DNA of 8,919 nucleotides from Nitriliruptoraceae bacterium (GTDB taxonomy: Bacteria; Actinomycetota; Nitriliruptoria; Nitriliruptorales; Nitriliruptoraceae), in the NCBI GenBank assembly GCA_007118045.1, contig SKTG01000406.1:1-8919 (forward strand), given 5' to 3'. Numbering within the stretch: the first letter of the stretch is position 1; every line of letters starts with the position of its first letter. Both the position numbers and the translations under genes were made by a program. Shown here piece by piece: positions 1 to 6,778 of this stretch. A model generated the notes under the pieces. That model was given only the letters and a program-made list of their open reading frames with translations, was not told where the DNA came from and ran no database searches.

Positions 1-2
1 CC

Positions 3-116
3 CGCGGCCCGCGGCGCAAGGGCGACGAGGCCACCGCGACGGGACGGCGACCGACGCCCGGGCAACGGCGACGAGGCCGCGGCGGCCCGATGCGGCGGGG
101 CGACGGACGCCCGTGA
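3..116 (+). CDS. possible C-terminal tail of an upstream gene (partial, 5' end outside window)
   Basis: The third reading frame is open from the left edge to a TGA at 114-116 and would encode 37 residues very rich in Arg and Gly, ending in RRGRGGPMRRGDGRP. Such RGG-like basic tails are common at the C-termini of RNA-binding proteins, for example actinobacterial DEAD-box RNA helicases, but no catalytic motif lies inside the window. The frame just left of it (frame 1) is also open here, and in DNA this GC-rich Arg/Gly codons arise by chance, so the call is weak. A perfect palindrome at 124-137, immediately after the stop, would fit a gene end. It could equally be non-coding GC-rich sequence. 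Confidence 0.3.
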   Translation, partial: RGPRRKGDEATATGRRPTPGQRRRGRGGPMRRGDGRP

Positions 117-123
117 TCGGCAC

Positions 124-178
124 CCGTTCGAGAACGGCTTAGGGCTGCTGCCTCTCGGCCCTGACCCGGTTCACCGGG
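124..178. repeat. cluster of inverted repeats, possible terminator of an upstream gene
   Basis: Three hairpin-capable elements lie within 55 bases. The first is a perfect palindrome, CCGTTC-GA-GAACGG (124-137). The second pairs AGGGCT (141-146) with GGCCCT (157-162) using one G-U pair and a 10-base loop. The third is a perfect palindrome, CCCGGT-TC-ACCGGG (165-178). None is followed by a T-run. They may end transcription entering from the left or serve as protein-binding palindromes; sequence alone does not decide. Confidence 0.3.
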
Positions 179-302
179 GAACGTCACCGGCGGACGCCCG
201 TCACCTCGTCGCACCGAGCTCGCATCGCGACCTCGGACCTCCGACGGTAGCAACGTGGGGGAGCCCCCGCGAACGGGCCGGCCGTCGGCCGCAGGGGCAG
301 CG

Positions 303-332
303 TTGACCGTCGAGTCGACGCGTGCCTACGGT
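303..332 (+). promoter_or_regulatory. candidate housekeeping-sigma promoter for pgm
   Basis: TTGACC (303-308) is separated by 18 bases from TACGGT (327-332). This matches the actinobacterial primary-sigma pattern TTGAC-N18-TAnnnT. The start of transcription would be near 338-340, giving a leader of about 200 bases before the pgm GTG. A perfect palindrome, CGTCGA-g-TCGACG (308-320), lies inside the spacer and could be an operator. The match is by eye only. Confidence 0.5.
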
Positions 333-401
333 GAAGCGGCGCAAAGCCTCCGGGCGGCGCCTCGGCGGGGCGGCCCGACATACGGGTCGGCCGAACCGCG
401 A

Positions 402-437
402 CCACCCGGCACGACCCCGGCACAGCCACCCGGCACG
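402..437 (+). repeat. short direct repeats in the pgm leader
   Basis: The 12-mer CCACCCGGCACG occurs exactly at 402-413 and again at 426-437, with a related CCCCGGCAC (415-423) between them, giving about three copies of a CCCGGCAC core. The patch would lie in the transcribed leader if the promoter at 303-332 is used. It may be chance low-complexity sequence in GC-rich DNA. Confidence 0.4.
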
Positions 438-540
438 GGCACCAGGCGCGACGTCCCCACCACCGAGCCGGCGTCGGTCGCGCAGCCAGCGATCCGAGCC
501 ACCAGCACCCACAGCTCCGTGAGCCACCAGGAGGCCAACC

Positions 541-2154
<1,614 letters not shown>

Positions 2155-2160
<6 letters not shown>

Positions 2161-2185
2161 GGCCGCGTCACCGCGGCGGTCAGGC
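2155..2185. terminator. bidirectional hairpin terminator containing both stop codons
   Basis: GCCTGA (2155-2160) pairs with TCAGGC (2180-2185). Inside that, CCGCG (2163-2167) pairs with CGCGG (2172-2176) around the tetraloop TCAC, with small internal loops GG and CGG. The TGA stop of pgm (2158-2160) is thus base-paired with the complement of the stop codon of the minus-strand gene (2180-2182). The symmetry suits termination from both sides of this convergent pair. There is no T-run, which is common in high-GC actinobacteria. Confidence 0.6.
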
Positions 2186-2995
2186 GGTCACGGCACCGTC
2201 GCAACCGAGCTCGGCCAGCTTGGCACGCAACGATGCGTAGTGCGCATCGTCGACCTTCACGAAGCGGGCGAGCTCCGCGTCGCGCAGCGCCGGCCCGGCC
2301 GCGGAGTCGTGCGCGAGCAGGCACGCCGTCCGAACCGCGCGTGTCAGCTCGGGTGGGAGACCGGCACGCGCGACCAGCGGCTGGACCGGATGGGGTCCGA
2401 GGGCGGCGATCGGGCGAAGGCGCCCCGCCCCCACCGCCGGGTCGGTACGGAGACGTCGCCGCCAGACGTTGGAGTCGATGGCGGCCGCATCGACCTCACC
2501 GCCGAGCAGCAGCTCCAGCGAACGCAGGTGTGATCCGGAGCGCACCAGTGCGACGTCGGCCACCGCGATCCCGGCGGCCGCGAGGGCGAGACGCAGCGAG
2601 TGGTACCCGCTCAGGCTCACCTCGTCGTTGTAGGCGACCCGCCGGCCGGCCAGGTTCGCGAGCGTCTCCGGCCCGTCGAACGTGGTCAGCACGTCACCGA
2701 AGTACCGGGCCTCGCCGGCGGCGCGGGGGTCCGTGGGTACCCACGCCGCGCCGACGAGCTCGACGGCGCGGGTCGCGCCCGAGGTCAACCAGACGTAGGA
2801 GGTCGCGCACACGAACGCCAGGTCCACCTCACCGGAGGTGAACGGTTCGGACTCCCCCGGCCGGGGGCCGGAGCGCGTCGGGTCGAATCGCAGCTCCACG
2901 TCCTCGGCGAGCTCCGTGCCCAGGTGGGCGGCCAACGCCTCGAACAGCGTCGCCGGCAGGCTCGGAGCCAGGTACGTGAGCAGGCGAAGCGTCAC
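2180..2995 (-). CDS. PhnD-like substrate-binding protein (phosphate/phosphite/phosphonate type), no signal peptide
   Basis: This 271-residue protein resembles the ligand-binding proteins of phosphonate/phosphite ABC transporters. Visible features are the N-terminal strand LRLLTYLAP, DLAFVCATSYVWL (58-70), the hinge-region motif LAGRRVAYNDEVSLSGYHS (115-133), GSHLRSLELLLGGEVDAAAIDSN (154-176, the region that usually reads GSH...G.VDAAAVDSN) and a C-terminal helical segment. The start is GTG at 2995, with GGGAG about five bases upstream. Translation begins directly at the first beta-strand, with no hydrophobic leader or lipobox, so export by Sec or as a lipoprotein is not evident. No permease or ATPase gene is adjacent. 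It may be a cytoplasmic ligand sensor or an enzyme-like derivative, or it may rely on a distant transporter. Family membership is fairly clear; ligand and role are unknown. Confidence 0.8.
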   Translation of the reverse strand: MTLRLLTYLAPSLPATLFEALAAHLGTELAEDVELRFDPTRSGPRPGESEPFTSGEVDLAFVCATSYVWLTSGATRAVELVGAAWVPTDPRAAGEARYFGDVLTTFDGPETLANLAGRRVAYNDEVSLSGYHSLRLALAAAGIAVADVALVRSGSHLRSLELLLGGEVDAAAIDSNVWRRRLRTDPAVGAGRLRPIAALGPHPVQPLVARAGLPPELTRAVRTACLLAHDSAAGPALRDAELARFVKVDDAHYASLRAKLAELGCDGAVTA

Positions 2996-3021
2996 GGTCT
3001 CCCGGGGATCGCGAGGTCGGC

Positions 3022-3027
3022 AGGTTA
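3022..3027 (-). promoter_or_regulatory. possible -10 element for the PhnD-like gene
   Basis: On the minus strand, TAACCT (complement of 3022-3027) fits TAnnnT and lies about 27 bases upstream of the GTG at 2995, in an otherwise extremely GC-rich divergent spacer. No convincing -35 hexamer is present at the right distance, so this is tentative. Confidence 0.25.
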
Positions 3028-3136
3028 GAGGTGCGGTCGCGCCGACGCGGGCGGGTCCGCTGGCGGGTCGCCCCAGCCTCTGCGAGCCTGGTTCCCGTGG
3101 AGCGTCCGCGGGGCGCCACCGGCAGGAGGAGCGACG

Positions 3137-4021
3137 ATGGAGCTGTCAGCCCCGGCGGGCACCCGCCCCGGTGGCCGCTACGCGAGCTGGGCACCGTCGG
3201 TGCCGCGCTACGTCGTGGCCGACGTGGACGGCACGCTGATCGCCAGCGGCACGACCGCGACCCCGGTCGTTGCCGACGCCGTGACCGTCGCCCACGCCGC
3301 GGGGCTGCGCGTCGGGTTCGCCACTGGTCGGTTGCCTGTCGGGTTGAGCGACCTGCACGGTCAGCTCGGGCCCTCCGGACCCCACATCGTGCACAACGGC
3401 GCTCAGGTGCGCTTCCAGGGTCGTCCGCTGCGCACCTGGCCGATCGATCCCGTGGCAGCCGTTCGGCTCGCCGAGCTCTGCCGACGGGAGCGTCTGTACG
3501 CGGAGTTCTTCGTGGGTGAGGGGTTCTGGGTCAGCGAGCACCGGGACGCCATGCTGCCGCACTGGGAGCACGTCACCGGGGAGCCGGCGGGGATGATCGC
3601 CGACCTGGACCTCGGTGCGACGGAGGTGATCAAGGCCTCGGTGGTGCCCTTCGACGGTGACGAGCTCGCCCGTTGCCTGCCGGCGGTGACCGAGCTCGGT
3701 CTCAACACGGACACGGCGACGTCACCGTTGATGCCCGGCATCACCTTCGTCAACGTGACCGCCCTCGAGGCCGACAAGGGCCGAGGGGTCACCTTCGCGG
3801 CCGAGCACGTCGGGTGTGGCCTGGACGAGGTCGTGGCCGTCGGTGACGGCATGAACGACCTGACGATGCTGTGCGTGGTCGGCACGGCCATCGCCATGGG
3901 GCAGGCGCCGCCGGCGGTCCACGAGGTGGCGCACCTCGTGGTGCCGGAGGCGCAGGACGACGGCGTGGCGCACGCCCTGCTCGCAGCGGCCCAGTGGCGT
4001 GCGGAGGCTCTCGGGGACTGA
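3137..4021 (+). CDS. HAD-superfamily hydrolase, Cof subfamily (IIB)
   Basis: This is a 294-residue cytoplasmic phosphatase. All four HAD motifs are visible: motif I DVDGT with nucleophile Asp29 and acid/base Asp31, motif II FATGR with Thr63, motif III ADKGRG with Lys214, and motif IV VGDGMND with Asp237 and Asp241. The region between motifs II and III (about 82-205) is the type C2B cap. The C-terminal EAQDDGVAHALL is typical of Cof proteins. Such enzymes dephosphorylate sugar phosphates, FMN, PLP or related small molecules, and the substrate cannot be read from sequence. The start is ATG at 3137, supported by AGGAGG at 3124-3129 seven bases upstream. It leaves about 24 residues before motif I, slightly longer than usual, and a GTG at 3200 is a weaker alternative. 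The gene stands alone, divergent from the PhnD-like gene and followed by a hairpin at 4044-4064. Proximity to pgm and the glucose PTS makes a sugar-phosphate substrate plausible but unproven. Confidence 0.9.
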   Translation: MELSAPAGTRPGGRYASWAPSVPRYVVADVDGTLIASGTTATPVVADAVTVAHAAGLRVGFATGRLPVGLSDLHGQLGPSGPHIVHNGAQVRFQGRPLRTWPIDPVAAVRLAELCRRERLYAEFFVGEGFWVSEHRDAMLPHWEHVTGEPAGMIADLDLGATEVIKASVVPFDGDELARCLPAVTELGLNTDTATSPLMPGITFVNVTALEADKGRGVTFAAEHVGCGLDEVVAVGDGMNDLTMLCVVGTAIAMGQAPPAVHEVAHLVVPEAQDDGVAHALLAAAQWRAEALGD

Positions 4022-4043
4022 CCCGGAGCGGTCGAGCCGTCCG

Positions 4044-4064
4044 TGACGGCGGGCCGGGCCGTCA
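4044..4064 (+). terminator. hairpin terminator candidate after the HAD gene
   Basis: TGACGGC (4044-4050) and GCCGTCA (4058-4064) form a perfect 7-bp stem with a 7-base loop, 22 bases after the HAD stop codon and 40 bases before the next promoter candidate. There is no T-run, but position and stem strength fit a high-GC terminator. Confidence 0.5.
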
Positions 4065-4103
4065 GCAGCTTCCGCAGCCAGCCCGGGGCCGACCTCGAAG
4101 CGC

Positions 4104-4132
4104 TTGACAGGGCCCGAACCGCCTGGTCGGTT
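4104..4132 (+). promoter_or_regulatory. candidate promoter of the PTS operon
   Basis: A perfect -35 consensus TTGACA (4104-4109) is followed, 17 bases later, by TCGGTT (4127-4132), a weak -10. CGGTTA at an 18-base spacing is an alternative. Transcription would start near 4139 and give a leader of about 45 bases to the ATG at 4186. The -10 region lies within an inverted repeat (4122-4140), suggesting repression. Confidence 0.45.
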
Positions 4133-4146
4133 ACACCAGGGCCTGG
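4122..4146. promoter_or_regulatory. putative operator: three CCTGG/CCAGG half-sites over the PTS promoter
   Basis: CCTGGT (4122-4127) and ACCAGG (4135-4140) form a perfect 6-bp inverted repeat with a 7-base spacer. Overlapping it, CCAGG-g-CCTGG (4136-4146) is a second perfect palindrome. The elements cover the expected -10 and start site, the usual place for a repressor such as a GntR- or LacI-family regulator. The TGGT/ACCA half-sites recall DasR sites of Streptomyces, but the spacing is longer (7 rather than 4), so that identity is not claimed. Confidence 0.35.
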
Positions 4147-4185
4147 CGAGCTGGGCACGATCCCTCGAGCGACCGGGGTGTGACC

Positions 4186-6756
4186 ATGTCGGCCGAAGCC
4201 ACCGGGACCGCTCCGACCCTCACGCTGCTCGCCCCGCTGTCCGGGCAGATGGTCCCGATCGAGCAGGTCCCCGACCCCGTCTTCAACCAGAAGATGGTGG
4301 GTGACGGCGCCTCCATCGACCCGGTCACGTCCACCCTCGTCGCGCCGTGCGACGGCGAGGTGGCGATGATCCACGCCGCGGCTCATGCGGTGACGATCCG
4401 GGCGGCCAACGGGCTCGAGGTCCTGATCCACATCGGGCTCGACACCGTGGAGCTCCGGGGCGAGGGCTTCACCCCACGGGTCGCAGCCGGGGACCGGGTG
4501 GCGGCCGGCGACGTCCTGGTCGAGTTCGACCTCGACCACGTCGCCACCCACGCCAAGAGCCTGCTGACGCAGATGGTGATCACCAACGGTGAGCGTGTCG
4601 CGTCGATGACCGCAGGCTCGGGCATGGTCACGGCGGGTGAGGACGTGGTCCTCGAGGTGACGCTGACCGGCGACACCGGGACGAGCTCGGACGGAGACGG
4701 CCGGTTCACCACCTCCGAGGCCATCCTGATCCCGAACGCGACCGGGCTCCACGCGCGACCCGCCGCCGTGCTCGCCAACCTCGCCAAGCGGTTCGAGAGC
4801 GATGTCGAGCTGCAGCGGGGTGACCGCCAGGTCAACGCCAAGAGCGTCGTGGCCATCATGGGGCTCGAGGTCGGCCAGGGTGAGAAGGTGCACCTGCTGG
4901 CACGTGGCCCCGACGCCGACGAGGCGCTGGCATCGCTCGTGCCCGCGGTCGCCGAGGGACTCGGTGACGAGGGAACGGGCCCGGCGGCGGCACCAGCGAG
5001 CTACACGGTCGATCAGCGCTCCGCGCCGGCGCCCCGCATGCACTCGGACGACCCTGACGTGCTGCTCGGGGTCGCCGCGTCACCCGGGTTGGCGGTCGGC
5101 ACCGTCCGGCAGCTGCGCCCCCAGGAGATCGAGGTCGACGAGGAGGCCGGCGACCGCCACCTCGAGCACCGCAAGCTCAGCGACGCGATCGACCGGGCGC
5201 AGCTGCAGCTCGAGGCGCTGGAGGCCCGACTGCAGAGCGAGGCCGACGCCGGCAAGGCGGCCATCTTCGCCGCGCACCAGGAGCTGCTCGACGATCCCGA
5301 CCTGCTCGACATCGCTCAGAGCGCCATCGACAAGGGCAAGAGCGCGGCCTTCGCCTGGCGGAGCGCCTACATGACCTTCGCGGAGCAGCTCGCGGCGTTG
5401 CGCAGCGAGCTGCTCCAGCAGCGTGCGAACGACGTCCGCGACGTCGGTCAGCGGGTGCTGGAGATCCTCACGGGGTTCGAGGTGACGACCCCCGACTACG
5501 AGGTGGGAACCGTCCTGATCGCGGAGGACCTGACCCCCTCCGACACCGCCGAGCTGGATCGCGACCGTGTGGCCGGGTTCTGTACCACGGCGGGGGGCGC
5601 CTCGTCACACGTCGCCATCCTTGCCCGCTCGCTGGACATCCCGGCCGTTGCCGGCGTCGATCCGCGCGCGCTCGACGTGGCGGACGGGACCCGCGTGATC
5701 CTCGACGGCACCAAGGGCACGGTGCGGCTCAACGCCAGCGAGGACGATGTCGCCCGCATCCGCGAGCGGCAGCAACGGCAGGCGCGTCGCCGCGAGACCG
5801 AACTCGCGCACGCCCTCGAGCCGGCCGTCACGCTCGACGGCCACCACGCCGAGGTGGTCGCCAACATCGGTGGCCTCGAGGACGCGCACGAGGCCGTCCG
5901 CCTCGGCGCCGAAGGTGTCGGGCTGTTGCGGTCCGAGTTCCTGTTCCTCGGCCGGGTCAGCGCCCCCGGGGAGGACGAGCAGGCGCAGGTCTACGGCGAC
6001 ATCGCCACGGCCCTGGGGCCGGACCGTCCGCTGGTCATCCGCACGCTGGACGTCGGTGGTGACAAGCCGCTGCCCTACCTGCCGATCGCCCGCGAGGAGA
6101 ACCCCTTCCTGGGTGAGCGGGGCATCCGCGTGGGGCTCGACCGGCCGGAGATCCTGCGGACGCAGATCCGCGCCATCCTGCGCGCGACGACCTCACCCGG
6201 GACGGCTCGGATCCACGTCATGTTCCCGATGATCGCGACGTTGGCCGACTGGCGGTCGGCACGCGCGCTGTTCGAGGAGGAACGGGTCGCGCTCGGCGCC
6301 GAGGACGTGCCCGTCGGGATCATGGTCGAGGTGCCTTCGGCTGCGGTGATGGCCGCCCGGTTCGCGGCGGAGGCCGACTTCCTGTCGGTGGGCACCAACG
6401 ACCTGACCCAGTACGTCCTGGCCATGGACCGGGGGCACCCGAAGCTCGCCCCACAGGTCGACGGCCTCAACCCGGCGGTGCTGCAGCTGATCGACACCAC
6501 GGTTCGGGCCGGTCACCGGTTCGACCGATGGGTCGGCGTCTGCGGTGGCATCGCGGCGGACCCACAGGCGGTGCCACTGCTGCTCGGGCTCGGCGTCGAC
6601 GAGTTCAGCGTCAGCGTCCCCGCGACCCCGAGCGTGAAGGCCCAGATCCGTTCGCTCTCACGCAGCGACTGCGCGTCACTAGCCCAGCGAGCACTGGAGC
6701 AGGAGTCGGCTGCCGCCGTACGAGCTCTCGTCCCGCTCGACGAGGACGACGCCTGA
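4186..6756 (+). CDS. multiphosphoryl transfer protein: EIIA(Glc)-HPr-Enzyme I fusion of the PTS
   Basis: This 856-residue protein carries three soluble PTS modules in one chain. EIIA(Glc/Crr type, about 11-157) has the active site HIGLDTVELRGEGF with His82 and the supporting His67, spaced as in E. coli Crr. HPr (about 176-260) has GLHARP with His189 and the regulatory-serine loop NAKSVVAIMGLEVGQG with Ser220. Enzyme I (about 291-848) has the swivelling-domain GGASSHVAILAR with phospho-acceptor His475, RTLDVGGDKPLPY (Arg619), VGTNDLTQY, and WVGVCGGIAADP with active-site Cys786. It would take phosphate from phosphoenolpyruvate and pass it EI to HPr to EIIA and then to PtsG. The order matches Pseudomonas NagF; databases often label such proteins ptsP, and I give no symbol because naming varies. 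The start is chosen as ATG 4186 because GGGGTG (4175-4180) sits five bases upstream; a GTG at 4180 would add two residues. The downstream ptsG begins 22 bases after its stop. Confidence 0.95.
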   Translation: MSAEATGTAPTLTLLAPLSGQMVPIEQVPDPVFNQKMVGDGASIDPVTSTLVAPCDGEVAMIHAAAHAVTIRAANGLEVLIHIGLDTVELRGEGFTPRVAAGDRVAAGDVLVEFDLDHVATHAKSLLTQMVITNGERVASMTAGSGMVTAGEDVVLEVTLTGDTGTSSDGDGRFTTSEAILIPNATGLHARPAAVLANLAKRFESDVELQRGDRQVNAKSVVAIMGLEVGQGEKVHLLARGPDADEALASLVPAVAEGLGDEGTGPAAAPASYTVDQRSAPAPRMHSDDPDVLLGVAASPGLAVGTVRQLRPQEIEVDEEAGDRHLEHRKLSDAIDRAQLQLEALEARLQSEADAGKAAIFAAHQELLDDPDLLDIAQSAIDKGKSAAFAWRSAYMTFAEQLAALRSELLQQRANDVRDVGQRVLEILTGFEVTTPDYEVGTVLIAEDLTPSDTAELDRDRVAGFCTTAGGASSHVAILARSLDIPAVAGVDPRALDVADGTRVILDGTKGTVRLNASEDDVARIRERQQRQARRRETELAHALEPAVTLDGHHAEVVANIGGLEDAHEAVRLGAEGVGLLRSEFLFLGRVSAPGEDEQAQVYGDIATALGPDRPLVIRTLDVGGDKPLPYLPIAREENPFLGERGIRVGLDRPEILRTQIRAILRATTSPGTARIHVMFPMIATLADWRSARALFEEERVALGAEDVPVGIMVEVPSAAVMAARFAAEADFLSVGTNDLTQYVLAMDRGHPKLAPQVDGLNPAVLQLIDTTVRAGHRFDRWVGVCGGIAADPQAVPLLLGLGVDEFSVSVPATPSVKAQIRSLSRSDCASLAQRALEQESAAAVRALVPLDEDDA

Positions 6757-6765
6757 CCCGAGCAC

Positions 6766-6771
6766 GAAAGG
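6766..6771 (+). promoter_or_regulatory. ribosome-binding site of ptsG
   Basis: GAAAGG lies seven bases before the ATG at 6779, inside the 22-base gap after the fusion gene. The short gap, with no room for a separate promoter, supports co-transcription and fixes the ptsG start. Confidence 0.6.
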
Positions 6772-6778
6772 CGTAGCG

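Larger units (their letters stand above)
117..540. other. 424-base region without a convincing gene, upstream of pgm
   Basis: No open frame here looks like a real protein. The long open frames on both strands are GC-bias shadows that run into pgm in the wrong frame. The region contains the inverted-repeat cluster at 124-178, a strong hairpin at 254-271 (CGTGGGGG paired with CCCCCGCG, including one T-G wobble), a candidate promoter at 303-332, a GC-rich hairpin around 371-392 and a short direct-repeat patch at 402-437. Confidence 0.6.

Noticed and set aside
124..137. LexA/SOS-box-like palindrome
   Set aside because: The half-sites are GTTC then GAAC, the opposite order of the actinobacterial CGAAC-N4-GTTCG box, and no SOS gene follows.
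165..178. GGTTCA resembling a tRNA T-arm
   Set aside because: No acceptor, D-arm or anticodon stem can be built around it; it is the centre of a simple palindrome.
4122..4140. Direct assignment of the PTS operator to DasR
   Set aside because: The TGGT/ACCA half-sites are separated by 7 bases, whereas the Streptomyces DasR site has 4, so only a generic operator is proposed.
3403..5043. 546-codon open frame on the minus strand across the HAD gene and the PTS fusion
   Set aside because: It is antisense to two clearly conserved genes, spans an intergenic region with a terminator and promoter, and its translation is low-complexity with no recognisable domain. It is a shadow caused by high GC at third positions.
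6532..6567. Loss of the Glu in the Enzyme I active-site CGE motif (CGG here)
   Set aside because: FruB- and NagF-type multiphosphoryl transfer proteins commonly read VCGG at this place, so it looks like a subfamily feature, not an inactivating change.
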